From Sulfitobacter sp. THAF37 (GTDB lineage: Bacteria > Pseudomonadota > Alphaproteobacteria > Rhodobacterales > Rhodobacteraceae): a DNA stretch of 64,000 nucleotides. A program made the translations under genes and the position numbers. Of this stretch, positions 35,619-44,245 are shown piece after piece (position 1 is the first letter of the stretch; each line of letters begins with the position of its first letter). Below the pieces are notes generated by a model. The model did not search any database, was not told the DNA's origin, and saw only the letters and a program-made list of their open reading frames with translations. Where the stretch lies: assembly GCF_009363555.1 (NCBI RefSeq), contig NZ_CP045372.1, forward strand, positions 2,615,501 through 2,679,500. The letters are read 5' to 3'.

Positions 35619-37031
35619 TCAGGTCCCGCAGAAGGTGGCGGGCACGATCTCGTCCTCCGTCGGGGGGTGTGCCAGATCGGGATCGGTCAGCTTGTACGGG
35701 GTGGCAAGCGCGGTCATCAGACGCTCGAAAGGGGCCATGTCGCCCGCGACGGCGGCCTCGATCATCTGTTCGATCCGGTGGTTGCGGGGGATCACGGCGG
35801 GGTTGGCGGCATTCATCACCGCCTGTGGCTCCGGCTCTGCCGCGATGCGCGCGCGCCAGCGTTCCGCCCAGGCATCAAAGGCGTCGCGGTCCAGAAACTG
35901 GTCCCGCGCAGTACCGTCGCCGAGCGCGCGGAAGGTGTTGGTGAAATCCGCCCCGTCCTTCTGCATCAGCGCCAGCAGGTCCTCGATCAGCGGCATGTCA
36001 GATGGGTCCGGCGCGCTGATCCCGATCTTGGCGGCGAAACGCCCGCGCCAGGCCTCTTCGATCTGACCGGGCATGGCGTGAATCACCTCGGTCGCCTCGT
36101 CCACCGCGGCGTCCTTGTCCGACATCTGCTGCAACAGCGCCGTGGCCAGCTGCGCCATGTTCCAGACTGCGATGTTGGGCTGATTGCCATAAGCATAGCG
36201 GCCCTGCTGGTCGATGGAACTGAAGACCCGGCCAGCGTGGAAGGCATCCATGAAGGCGCAGGGGCCATAGTCGATCGTCTCGCCCGAGATCGCGGCGTTG
36301 TCGGTGTTCATCACCCCGTGGATAAAGCCCACGGACATCCAATGCGCCACAAGGTCGGCCTGTGCGGCGCAGACCCCGCGCAGCAGATCCATCGGCCCGC
36401 TGGCGTCGGGATAATGGCGACGGATCGCATAGTCCGTCAGGGTTTTCAGCGCCTCGGTGTCGCCCCGATGGGCAAAAACCTGAAAGGTTCCGACGCGCAG
36501 ATGGCTGCGGGCGACGCGGGTCAGCACCGCACCGGGCAGGGCACCCTGTTCGCGCCAGATGTCCTCGCCGGTGGCGACAGCGGCCAGCGCGCGGGTGGTG
36601 GGAATGCCAAGCGCGTGCATCGCTTCGCTCACAACGTATTCGCGCAGCACCGGCCCCAGCCAGGCGCGGCCATCGCCCATGCGGGAATAGGGGGTGGGAC
36701 CGGACCCTTTCAGCTGGATGTCGCGGCGGATGCCGTCGGGGCCCAATACCTCGCCCAGCAGGATCGCGCGGCCATCGCCCAGCTGCGGGTTATAGGTGCC
36801 GAACTGGTGCCCGGCGTAAAGCTGTGCAAGCGGTGCTGCGCCGTCAGGCACCCGGTTGCCGCCGAACACCGCCGCGCGGTCCTCGGGCGGCACGCGATCA
36901 AGACCTGTCAAATATGACATGTCATCATTGAAGGCGAGCAATCTGGGGGCCTTGACCGGTGTCGGGTCCAGCCGGGTATAAAAAGTGTCCGGCAGGGCGG
37001 CATAGCTGTTGTCGAATGCGGGTGTCGTCAT
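35619..37031 (-). CDS. selO: Protein adenylyltransferase SelO (YdiU family)
   Basis: A 470-residue pseudokinase-fold AMP transferase that AMPylates protein Ser/Thr/Tyr and is tied to the redox response. Diagnostic blocks are YAGHQFGTYNPQLGDGRAILLGE near 68-90, KGSGPTPYSRMGDGRA near 105-120, and HGVMNTDNAAISGETIDYGPCAFMDAF near 240-266. A Cys three residues from the end (TFCGT) sits where animal SelO has selenocysteine. The ATG overlaps the stop codon of the acetyltransferase gene by 4 nt. A 24/26 match to the eno array core lies at 36899-36924 in the codons for NDDMSYLTG. Confidence 0.94.
   Translation of the reverse strand: MTTPAFDNSYAALPDTFYTRLDPTPVKAPRLLAFNDDMSYLTGLDRVPPEDRAAVFGGNRVPDGAAPLAQLYAGHQFGTYNPQLGDGRAILLGEVLGPDGIRRDIQLKGSGPTPYSRMGDGRAWLGPVLREYVVSEAMHALGIPTTRALAAVATGEDIWREQGALPGAVLTRVARSHLRVGTFQVFAHRGDTEALKTLTDYAIRRHYPDASGPMDLLRGVCAAQADLVAHWMSVGFIHGVMNTDNAAISGETIDYGPCAFMDAFHAGRVFSSIDQQGRYAYGNQPNIAVWNMAQLATALLQQMSDKDAAVDEATEVIHAMPGQIEEAWRGRFAAKIGISAPDPSDMPLIEDLLALMQKDGADFTNTFRALGDGTARDQFLDRDAFDAWAERWRARIAAEPEPQAVMNAANPAVIPRNHRIEQMIEAAVAGDMAPFERLMTALATPYKLTDPDLAHPPTEDEIVPATFCGT
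36899..36924. repeat. Near-copy of the eno palindrome core inside selO
   Basis: The 26 bases match 27158-27183 at 24 positions, keeping one full GACATGTC and the TGTCA-N4-TGACA arrangement. It lies about 110 nt inside the selO coding region, near its 5' end. Confidence 0.5.
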
Positions 37032-37477
37032 AATTGCCTCGACATGAAAACGTAATTGTAACGCGGGGCAAATCCAGCCCGACGATAGAGTTTCTGCGCC
37101 GCTTCGTTCGTCCGGTCGACCTCCAGGTGAATGGCGCGCAGCCCGCCGCCCGCCAGTGCACGCGGCAGCGCGATCAGCGCCTCGGATGCGATGCCGCGCC
37201 CGCGCACCCCGGGCCGGATGTAAAGCTCGTCTATGATGGCATCCAGCCCGCCAAACTCCACCGACCAGCCAAAGGTGATCACGATATAGCCGATCGGCGC
37301 GCGGGGCGGGCCGATCAGGTAGGCCGCGCCGTAAGGGATGCCGTCCAGCAGGGGGGCGACCCCCGCCCGGCGCGCCTCGTCCGACAGGTCGATCCCTTCC
37401 TCGGCGTGAAACGCCGCGACCAGCGCCAGCAGCTTGTCCAGATGCTCGGGCTTGCCAAGTGTGAGAGACGCGCTCAT
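37028..37477 (-). CDS. GNAT-family N-acetyltransferase
   Basis: A 149-residue GNAT protein. The acetyl-CoA loop is IIDELYIRPGVRGRGIASEALIAL (about 85-108, RGRGIA), followed by IHLEVDRTNEAAQKLYRRAGFAPRYNYVFM, the family end. It sits in an operon with overlapping 4-nt junctions: nucleoside hydrolase, this gene, selO. The substrate is unknown. Confidence 0.9.
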   Translation of the reverse strand: MSASLTLGKPEHLDKLLALVAAFHAEEGIDLSDEARRAGVAPLLDGIPYGAAYLIGPPRAPIGYIVITFGWSVEFGGLDAIIDELYIRPGVRGRGIASEALIALPRALAGGGLRAIHLEVDRTNEAAQKLYRRAGFAPRYNYVFMSRQL

Positions 37478-38415
37478 AGCCGCGCCAGCCTTTCGGTCAG
37501 CAGGGCAAAGAACCCGTCCGCGTCGATCCCGCCCATGAACATCGCATTGGGCGCGCGGTCCGTGACGCGCCACCAGTCGGCCACGGTCATCCCCATGGTC
37601 AGCTCCGATGTCACCTCGATCTCGACGTTGATGTGCCGTCCGGTGAACAGATCAGGCTCGATCAGATAGGCGGTGACGCAGGGGTCATGCAGCGGCGCAC
37701 CGTCAGAGCCGTATTTCTCCTTGTCGAAACGCTCGAAAAAGTCGGTCATCTGCGCCACGGCGATGCCCGCACGGGTGTTCAGCGCGCGGAAGGCATCGTT
37801 GCGCGGTTTCGTCACCAGCGCCTTGTGTGTCACATCCAGTGGCATGACCACCAGCGGCACGCCTGATCTGAAAACAATATCAGCGGCTTGCGGGTCGACA
37901 TAAATGTTGAATTCCGCCGTGGGCGTGATGTTGCCCCCCTCGAAATAGCCGCCGCCCATCAGGACGATCTCCTGTACCTTCGCGACGATGTCGGGGGCTT
38001 TTTCAAAGGCCGTCGCGATGTTGGTCAGCGGTCCAAGGGGGCACAGGGTAACGCTGCCCGCAGGCTCGGCGCGCAGGGTGTCGATGATGAAGTCCACCGC
38101 ATGACCGTCCTGCAGCGGCATGGCGGGATCGGGCAGGTCGGGACCGTCGAGACCGGTCTTGCCATGCACGTGCTCTGCCGTGACCAGGTCGCGGCCCAGC
38201 GGCCGGTCGCAGCCGGCAAAGACCTTGATATCGGTCCGACCCGCCAGTTCGCAGACGATGCGCGCATTCCTTGACGTCAGATCAAGCGGCACGTTGCCTG
38301 CGACGCAGGTGATGCCCAGCACTTCGATTTCCTCGGGGCTGGCCAGCGCCAGCAGGATGGCGACGGCATCGTCCTGGCCGGGGTCGGTGTCGATGATGAT
38401 CTTGCGTGCGGGCAT
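37474..38415 (-). CDS. Nucleoside hydrolase (IunH/RihA family)
   Basis: A 313-residue calcium-dependent nucleoside N-ribohydrolase splitting nucleosides into base and ribose. The N-terminal DTDPGQDDAVAILLAL motif holds the metal Asp cluster (Asp9, 11, 15, 16), with the conserved NVPLDLTSRNA, GKTGLDGPDLP (about 81-91) and MGGGYFEGGNITPTAEFNIYVDPQAA (about 152-177). Purine or pyrimidine preference cannot be read off. It is the first gene of the three-gene operon, its stop overlapping the acetyltransferase start. Confidence 0.93.
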   Translation of the reverse strand: MPARKIIIDTDPGQDDAVAILLALASPEEIEVLGITCVAGNVPLDLTSRNARIVCELAGRTDIKVFAGCDRPLGRDLVTAEHVHGKTGLDGPDLPDPAMPLQDGHAVDFIIDTLRAEPAGSVTLCPLGPLTNIATAFEKAPDIVAKVQEIVLMGGGYFEGGNITPTAEFNIYVDPQAADIVFRSGVPLVVMPLDVTHKALVTKPRNDAFRALNTRAGIAVAQMTDFFERFDKEKYGSDGAPLHDPCVTAYLIEPDLFTGRHINVEIEVTSELTMGMTVADWWRVTDRAPNAMFMGGIDADGFFALLTERLARL

Positions 38416-38472
38416 GGGAAAATCCTTTGTGCTGAAATAGGCGCTTTGACGGCGGAACGAAAGGGGGCGGGA

Positions 38473-39294
38473 TCAGGTGGCGGTCTTGCGCTCGTCGGCC
38501 TTCACGGCGTCCCACAGCGCGTCCATCTCTTCCAGCGTGCTGTCCTCGGGGCGCTTGCCCACGGCGGCCAGCCGCGCCTCCACACCGGCGAAACGGCGGG
38601 TGAACTTGGCATTTGCGGCGCGCAGCGCGGCCTCGGGGTCGATGTTCAGGTGCCGCCCCAGGTTCGCCATGACGAACATCAGATCGCCGAATTCTTCCTC
38701 CATCTCCTCCTGCCCGAGGGTGTCGCGCGCCTCGACCAGTTCGGTGGCCTCCTCTGCGATCTTGGCAATCACCGCGCCGGTCTCGGGCCAGTCGAATCCG
38801 ACCCGCGCCGCGCGTTTCTGCAGCTTGTAGGCGCGCAGCAGGGCGGGCAGGCCGACCGCCACCCCATCGAGCGCGCCTTTCTGGGCCCTCCCGGCACGCT
38901 CCCGCGCCTTGATCGCCTCCCAGTCGGCGGTCTGCTGTTCGGCGGACTTTTCGCGCGATTCGTCGCCAAAGACATGCGGATGCCGTGCCACCATCTTGTC
39001 GCTGATGTTGCGCACCACGGACTGAAAGGTGAAATGCCCCGCCTCGCTGCCCATTTCCGTGTGATAGACGGTCTGCAGCAGCAGATCGCCCAATTCGCCT
39101 TCCAGGTCCGGCCAGTCGCGGCGTTGGATCGCGTCTGCAACCTCATAGGCTTCCTCGATCGTATAGGGCGCGATGCTGTCGAAATCCTGTTCGATGTCCC
39201 AGGGGCAGCCGGTCTCGGGGTCGCGCAGGCGGCGCATGATTTCCAGCAGCCTTTCGATGCCCGCGTCGGGGTCATGGATGATGTCTTGTGCCAT
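38473..39294 (-). CDS. mazG: Nucleoside triphosphate pyrophosphohydrolase MazG
   Basis: A 273-residue tandem-domain MazG. Repeat 1 begins LLEIMRRLRDPETGCPWDIEQDFDSIAPYTIEEAYEVADAI with the metal-binding ExxE...EEAxE/D signature at about 44-60 and WPDLEGELGDLLLQTVYHTEM; repeat 2 has EKIAEEATELVEAR and EEEFGDLMFVMANLGRHL near 205-222. It hydrolyses non-canonical and excess NTPs. It stands alone, 57 nt from the nucleoside hydrolase gene, and is divergent from the amidohydrolase operon. Confidence 0.94.
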   Translation of the reverse strand: MAQDIIHDPDAGIERLLEIMRRLRDPETGCPWDIEQDFDSIAPYTIEEAYEVADAIQRRDWPDLEGELGDLLLQTVYHTEMGSEAGHFTFQSVVRNISDKMVARHPHVFGDESREKSAEQQTADWEAIKARERAGRAQKGALDGVAVGLPALLRAYKLQKRAARVGFDWPETGAVIAKIAEEATELVEARDTLGQEEMEEEFGDLMFVMANLGRHLNIDPEAALRAANAKFTRRFAGVEARLAAVGKRPEDSTLEEMDALWDAVKADERKTAT

Positions 39295-39358
39295 TGCAGC
39301 CGGGTCCTGTCTGGTGTCAGATGCGAAGGTGAGTTTTTAAGGCCGAGGAGTCCAGCCC

Positions 39359-40528
39359 ATGGTTGTCGTCAACCGCATCGCAGATTTCAGCGCGGACATG
39401 ACCGCCTGGCGACGGCATCTGCACACCATCCCGGAACTGGGGTTGGAGTGTCATCAGACGGCGGCCTTTGTCGCCGCCCGCCTGCGCGACTTCGGCGTGG
39501 ACGACCTGCATGAAGGGGTGGCGAAAACCGGGATCGTTGCGATCATCAACGGGCAGGGCGACGGCCCCACCATCGGGCTGCGTGCCGATATGGACGCGCT
39601 GCCGATTGTCGAGGATACCGGGCTGGCGTACGCCAGCACCCATGCGGGAAAGATGCACGCCTGCGGCCATGACGGCCATACCGCGATGCTGCTGGGGGCG
39701 GCGAAATACCTGGCCGAGACGCGCAATTTCGCGGGCCGGGTGGCGCTGCTGTTCCAGCCCGCCGAAGAGGCCGGCGGCGGCGGCGAGGTCATGGTGCGCG
39801 AGGGCGTCATGGACCGGTTCGGCATCACACAGGTCTATGCGCTGCACAATGCGCCGGGGCTGGACCTTGGGCGCTTTCACACCACCGCCGGGCCGATCAT
39901 GGCGGCGGCGGACACCTTTACCATCCGGCTGACCGGGCAGGGCGGCCATGGTGCGCGGCCCCATGAATGCGTCGACCCGGTGGTGGCCGCCTGCGCGCTG
40001 GTACAGTCGCTGCAGACCATCGTCAGCCGCAACGCCGATCCGCAGTCGCAGCTGGTGATCTCGACCACGCAGATTCACACCGGCACCACCGACAACGTGA
40101 TCCCCGAAGAGGTCTATATCAACGGCACCGTGCGGACCTTTGACAAGGACGTGCAGGCCATGGTCCTGCGCCGGATGCAGGCCCTGGTGGACGGCCATGC
40201 CGCCAGTTTTGACCTGCGGGCCGAACTGGATTTCGAATTCGGCTACCCGCCCACGGTCAATGACCCCCAAAGTACCGATTTCGCCGCCGAGGTGGCCGAA
40301 GAAGTGGCAGGCAGTGCCGGGGTCGAGCGGCATTTCGCGCCGGTCATGGGGGCGGAGGATTTCTCCTACATGCTGGAGGCACGGCCGGGGGCTTACCTGC
40401 TGCTGGGGCAGGGCGAGGGCGCGGGCGTGCACCATCCGAAATACGATTTCAACGACGAGATCGCGCCCATCGGCGCATCCTTCTTTGCCCGGCTGGTCGA
40501 ACGGGCGCAACCGGTGGCAGGGGGCTGA
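39359..40528 (+). CDS. M20-family amidohydrolase (hippurate/aminoacylase-like)
   Basis: A 389-residue zinc amidohydrolase of peptidase family M20D. Metal-binding blocks are MDALPIVEDTG, MHACGHDGHTAMLLGAA (about 97-113), and FQPAEEAGGGGEVMV (about 134-148); HAL/IAA-hydrolase-like ends include GAEDFSYMLEARPGAYLLLGQG near 340. It probably cleaves an N-acylated amino acid. It is 3 nt ahead of the first of two ureohydrolase genes and surely shares their transcript. Confidence 0.92.
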   Translation: MVVVNRIADFSADMTAWRRHLHTIPELGLECHQTAAFVAARLRDFGVDDLHEGVAKTGIVAIINGQGDGPTIGLRADMDALPIVEDTGLAYASTHAGKMHACGHDGHTAMLLGAAKYLAETRNFAGRVALLFQPAEEAGGGGEVMVREGVMDRFGITQVYALHNAPGLDLGRFHTTAGPIMAAADTFTIRLTGQGGHGARPHECVDPVVAACALVQSLQTIVSRNADPQSQLVISTTQIHTGTTDNVIPEEVYINGTVRTFDKDVQAMVLRRMQALVDGHAASFDLRAELDFEFGYPPTVNDPQSTDFAAEVAEEVAGSAGVERHFAPVMGAEDFSYMLEARPGAYLLLGQGEGAGVHHPKYDFNDEIAPIGASFFARLVERAQPVAGG

Positions 40529-40531
40529 TCA

Positions 40532-41497
40532 ATGGCACTAGAAGACGCGAAAACACAGGTCGATCAGGCCTTTACCCGTGAGGATCTGAAGGGGCCGAGC
40601 TTTGAGAATGCCTTTGGCGGGGCCACGTCGTTCCTGCGGCGGCGCTACACCAAGGATCTGACCGGCGTGGATATTGCCGTGACCGGCGTGCCTTTCGATC
40701 AGGCGGTGACGAACCGGACCGGCACCCGGTTGGGACCGCGTGCCATCCGCGAGGCCAGCGCGCTGCAACCCTATGATCCGCCCTACGGCTGGGACTTCGA
40801 CGTGCTGAGCGAATGTGCCATCGCGGATTATGGCGACCTGGCATTCGACTACGGCCATGTCTCGCAGTTCCCGGCGGCACTCACCGCCCATATCAGGGGC
40901 ATTCTGGATGCCGGTGCCGCCAGCGTGGTGCTGGGCGGCGATCACTACATCAGCTTTCCCATCCTCAAAGCCTATGCAGAGAAATACGGCCCGATCAGCC
41001 TGTTGCAGTTCGATGCCCATTCCGACACATGGCCGGATGACGACATGGACCGGATCGACCACGGCACGATGTTCTACAAGGCGGTGAAATCGGGCATCGT
41101 GGACCCGGCGACAAGCGTGCAGGTGGGCATTCGCACCACCAACCCCGACACTCTGGGCGTGACCACCATCGACGCCCGCGAGGTGCATGAAAACGGGCCC
41201 GCCGCCGCGGTGGCAAAGATCAAAAAGGTGCTGGGAAACCGTCCCTGTTACCTGACCTTTGACATCGACGCGCTGGATCCGGCCTTTGCCCCCGGTACCG
41301 GCACACCGGTCTGGGGCGGGCTGACCTCCGCGCAATGCGCCATCATGCTGCGCGACCTGGCGGGGATCAACATCGTCGGCGGCGACATCGTGGAGGTTTC
41401 GCCGCCCTTCGACACCACCGGGGCCACGGCGATTGCCGGGGCGCATGTGGCGACAGAGATCCTGTGTCTGCTGGGCCACCGGATGAGGACGGCATGA
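40532..41497 (+). CDS. Ureohydrolase (agmatinase-like), first of a tandem pair
   Basis: A 321-residue arginase/agmatinase-family enzyme. The binuclear manganese ligands are intact: GGDHYISFP (His about 130), FDAHSDTW (about 152-156) and TFDIDALDPAFAPGTGTPVWGG (Asp about 241 and 243). The family removes urea from agmatine or other guanidino acids. The agmatinase name is conventional; guanidinobutyrate or guanidinopropionate are equally possible substrates. Its stop overlaps the start of the second copy by 4 nt. Confidence 0.9.
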   Translation: MALEDAKTQVDQAFTREDLKGPSFENAFGGATSFLRRRYTKDLTGVDIAVTGVPFDQAVTNRTGTRLGPRAIREASALQPYDPPYGWDFDVLSECAIADYGDLAFDYGHVSQFPAALTAHIRGILDAGAASVVLGGDHYISFPILKAYAEKYGPISLLQFDAHSDTWPDDDMDRIDHGTMFYKAVKSGIVDPATSVQVGIRTTNPDTLGVTTIDAREVHENGPAAAVAKIKKVLGNRPCYLTFDIDALDPAFAPGTGTPVWGGLTSAQCAIMLRDLAGINIVGGDIVEVSPPFDTTGATAIAGAHVATEILCLLGHRMRTA

Positions 41498-42441
41498 GCG
41501 GGAAGAATCAACCGATAAGCGGCAACGACCTGGCGCGGTTCTCGGGTCCGAACACATTTATGCGGCTGCCCGCGGTCAATGATCTTGCGGGGCTGGATGT
41601 GGCGGTGCTGGGCGTGCCGATGGACATCGGCACCTCCTGGCGGTCGGGCACGCGCTTTGGTCCCAAGCAGGTGCGCAGCGAAAGCGCGATGCTGCGGCCC
41701 TACAACCTGGCGACCGGCGCGGCGCCTTTCGACAGTCTGCAGGTGGCCGACATTGGCGATCTCGCCATCAACACCTTTTCCCTGAGTGACAGTTTGCGTA
41801 TCATCGCAGAGAGTTACGATGCGATCCTAAACTACGATGCGATGCCGCTGGCCATCGGCGGGGACCATTCCATAACCCTGCCGATCCTGCGTGCGATGGC
41901 ACGGCGGCACGGGCCCGTCGCGCTGATCCACGTGGATGCCCACGCGGATGTGAATGACGAGATGTTCGGCGAACGCGAGACCCACGGCACAGTGTTTCGC
42001 CGCGCACATGAAGAAGGTTTGCTAAACCCTTCGAAAGTCTACCAGATCGGGCTGCGCGGGACGGGATATGGCGCCGATGATTTTACCGAAGCCGCGGGCT
42101 GGGGATTCCAGCAGTTTCCCGCGCATGAGTTTTGGGGCCGCAGCCTGTCGACGCTGAGCGGCGAGATCCGCCGCGACATCGGCGACCTGCCGACCTATGT
42201 GACCTATGACATCGACAGCCTCGATCCCGCCTTTGCCCCCGGCACAGGCACGCCGGAGATCGGTGGGCTGACCACCATGCAGGCGCTTGAGCTGATCCGG
42301 GGGCTGCGGGGGCTGAACATCGTGGGCGCGGATCTGGTGGAAGTGTCCCCGCCCTACGATACCACGGGCAACACGGCACTGACCGGGGCGAATATCCTTT
42401 ATGAGCTGTTGTGCGTCCTGCCGGGTGTCGCGCACCGTTGA
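41494..42441 (+). CDS. Ureohydrolase (agmatinase-like), second of a tandem pair
   Basis: A 315-residue paralogue of the preceding enzyme with all metal ligands kept: GGDHSITLP, HVDAHADVNDEMFGE and TYDIDSLDPAFAPGTGTPEIGG. The guanidinium-side loop differs from copy one (HADVNDEMFGERETHG against HSDTWPDDDMDRIDHG), so the pair may take different guanidino substrates. The ATG at 41494 overlaps the first gene's stop (ATGA). It is the last gene of the amidohydrolase-ureohydrolase operon. A recurrent short motif follows at 42456. Confidence 0.9.
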   Translation: MSGKNQPISGNDLARFSGPNTFMRLPAVNDLAGLDVAVLGVPMDIGTSWRSGTRFGPKQVRSESAMLRPYNLATGAAPFDSLQVADIGDLAINTFSLSDSLRIIAESYDAILNYDAMPLAIGGDHSITLPILRAMARRHGPVALIHVDAHADVNDEMFGERETHGTVFRRAHEEGLLNPSKVYQIGLRGTGYGADDFTEAAGWGFQQFPAHEFWGRSLSTLSGEIRRDIGDLPTYVTYDIDSLDPAFAPGTGTPEIGGLTTMQALELIRGLRGLNIVGADLVEVSPPYDTTGNTALTGANILYELLCVLPGVAHR

Positions 42442-42455
42442 CAGGTCGGACGTGT

Positions 42456-42478
42456 GTATTTTTGGAACAATGAAAGAG
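42456..42478 (+). repeat. Recurrent intergenic motif, copy 2
   Basis: GTATTTTTGGAACAATGAAA followed by GAG, 15 nt after the second ureohydrolase stop and just before the next start codon. It is related to the copies at 16292, 47799 and 56522. Confidence 0.55.
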
Positions 42479-42489
42479 CGGGGGTGCGC

Positions 42490-42900
42490 ATGTATTTCGG
42501 CCTGTTTGTGATTTTGCTGCTGGTCGGTCTGCTGGCCTATGTCCGGCTGGCGCCACATAACGTGATGCGCTGGCATCATGCGGCATCCGGTGCCGCGTTG
42601 GGGGCGACACCGCTTGACGGGGGATTCATCTGGCGCGAGGACGTGGGCGCAGCGGGGCCGGCCAGGCTGGCCCGGCTGGACGGGGTTATCCGCGCGTCGC
42701 CCCGCACGCAGGTGCTGGCGGGATCGGTGGAAGACCGGCAGCTGACCTATGTCAGCCGCACCCGATGGATGGGCTTTCCCGATTACACCACCGTCACGCT
42801 TGATGATGGCATCCTGGAAATCTATGGCAGGCTGCGGTTCGGCAGGTCAGATATGGGGGTGAACGCCAAGCGGATCAGAGGCTGGCTCGACCAGCTGTGA
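42490..42900 (+). CDS. DUF1499 membrane-anchored protein
   Basis: A 136-residue protein with one N-terminal membrane helix (MYFGLFVILLLVGLLAYVRL) and a DUF1499 domain (TQVLAGSVEDRQLTYVSRTRWMGFPDYTTVTLDDGILEIYGRLRFGRSDMGVNAKRIRGWL), including the R-S-D-x-G-V-N-x-R/K-R end motif. The function of the family is unknown. The ATG at 42490 is chosen because it begins the helix; an upstream ATG at 42454 would start inside the recurrent motif. Its last 54 nt overlap the end of a convergent small gene. Confidence 0.8.
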   Translation: MYFGLFVILLLVGLLAYVRLAPHNVMRWHHAASGAALGATPLDGGFIWREDVGAAGPARLARLDGVIRASPRTQVLAGSVEDRQLTYVSRTRWMGFPDYTTVTLDDGILEIYGRLRFGRSDMGVNAKRIRGWLDQL

Positions 42901-43128
42901 CGACAGGCAGCCCTGCTGCACTTCGCGCCACATGGGCACGTTCAGCGACATCTGGCATTGCGCCATGAACATCCGTCCGTCCACCTGCAGGCAGATGGTT
43001 TCCCCGATCTCGATCCGGTTGTGGTTGCGGTCGGTGCAATAGCAATCCACCGTCTTGCCGCTGGGCGATGTGACATCGGCGGCGGCGGGCAGGGCGATCA
43101 GCCCGGTCAGGAGTATCGCGCGGAACAT
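42847..43128 (-). CDS. Small exported Cys-containing protein, function unknown
   Basis: A 93-residue protein with a signal peptide (MFRAILLTGLIALPAAA) and a mature part with five cysteines (CYC, IC, QC, GC), including the segment DRNHNRIEIGETICLQVDGRMFMAQCQMSLNVPMWRE. Possible disulfides fit a periplasmic protein. Homologues of this type are common in the group without a known role, from general recollection. The 3' end runs 54 nt into the DUF1499 gene on the other strand. Confidence 0.7.
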   Translation of the reverse strand: MFRAILLTGLIALPAAADVTSPSGKTVDCYCTDRNHNRIEIGETICLQVDGRMFMAQCQMSLNVPMWREVQQGCLSSQLVEPASDPLGVHPHI

Positions 43129-43189
43129 GGCCCATCATAGCATGTCGCGGCCCTTGACCAAAACCTTTTCATAGGCGACATCCCTCAGA

Positions 43190-44245
43190 ATGATACCCAT
43201 GGACCGTCTTTTGCAGATCACCCAGCGTTTCCAGTACCTCGAAGCCGCGATGTCTGCAGGTTCGGGCGGGGCGGATTACGCGGCACTGGCGCGCGAATAC
43301 GCAGAGCTGAAGCCCGTGGTGGAGCAGATCGACCGCTACCGTCAGTTGCAGCAGGATATCGAGGAAGCCCGCGCGATGATGGCCGATCCTGAAATGGCCG
43401 AGCTGGCGCGCGAGGAACTGCCCGCCTTGCAGCAGGAGCTGCCGGAGGTCGAGGCGGCCCTGCAGGTCACGCTGCTGCCCCGCGACGAGGCCGATGCGCG
43501 ACCGGCGATGCTGGAAATCCGCCCGGGCACCGGGGGGGACGAGGCGGCGCTGTTTGCCGCCGACCTGTTGCGGATGTACCAGCGCTATGCCGAGGAACGC
43601 GGCTGGGGGTTCGAGCTGATCGAGGAACAGGCGACCGAACTGGGCGGCATCAAGGAAGTCGTGGCCCATGTCACCGGCCAGAATGTCTTTGCCCGGCTGA
43701 AGTTCGAAAGCGGTGTGCACCGGGTCCAGCGAGTGCCCAGCACCGAAAGCGGCGGGCGCATCCATACCTCTGCCGCAACCGTCGCTGTGCTGCCGGAGGC
43801 GGAAGACGTGGACATCGTCATCAACCCCAATGATCTGCGCATCGACACCATGCGGTCCTCCGGGGCGGGCGGCCAGCACGTCAACACCACCGATTCCGCC
43901 GTGCGGATCACCCATATCCCCAGCGGGATCGTCGTGACCTCTTCGGAGAAGTCGCAGCACCGCAACCGGGACAAGGCGATGCAGGTGCTCAAGGCGCGGC
44001 TCTACGATCTGGAACGGTCGCGGCGCGACGGTGAACGCTCTGCCGACCGGGCGGCGCAGGTGGGGTCCGGCGACCGGTCGGAGCGGATCAGGACCTACAA
44101 CTTTCCCCAGGGGCGGATGACGGATCACCGGATCAACCTGACGCTCTACCGGCTCGATGCGGTCATGCAGGGCGATCTGGACGAGATCGTGGACGCGCTG
44201 ACGGCGGATGCCCAGGCACAGCAGCTTGCGGCGATGAACGCATGA
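43190..44245 (+). CDS. prfA: Peptide chain release factor 1
   Basis: A 351-residue class I release factor reading UAA and UAG. The PVT-type anticodon-like region lies in domain 2 and the catalytic GGQ is in [20 protein letters not shown] (about 222-241). The start MIPMDRLL resembles relatives; an ATG three codons later (43199) is also possible. Its end overlaps prmC by 4 nt. PrmC methylates the glutamine of GGQ, so enzyme and substrate are cotranslated. Confidence 0.97.
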   Translation: MIPMDRLLQITQRFQYLEAAMSAGSGGADYAALAREYAELKPVVEQIDRYRQLQQDIEEARAMMADPEMAELAREELPALQQELPEVEAALQVTLLPRDEADARPAMLEIRPGTGGDEAALFAADLLRMYQRYAEERGWGFELIEEQATELGGIKEVVAHVTGQNVFARLKFESGVHRVQRVPSTESGGRIHTSAATVAVLPEAEDVDIVINPNDLRIDTMRSSGAGGQHVNTTDSAVRITHIPSGIVVTSSEKSQHRNRDKAMQVLKARLYDLERSRRDGERSADRAAQVGSGDRSERIRTYNFPQGRMTDHRINLTLYRLDAVMQGDLDEIVDALTADAQAQQLAAMNA

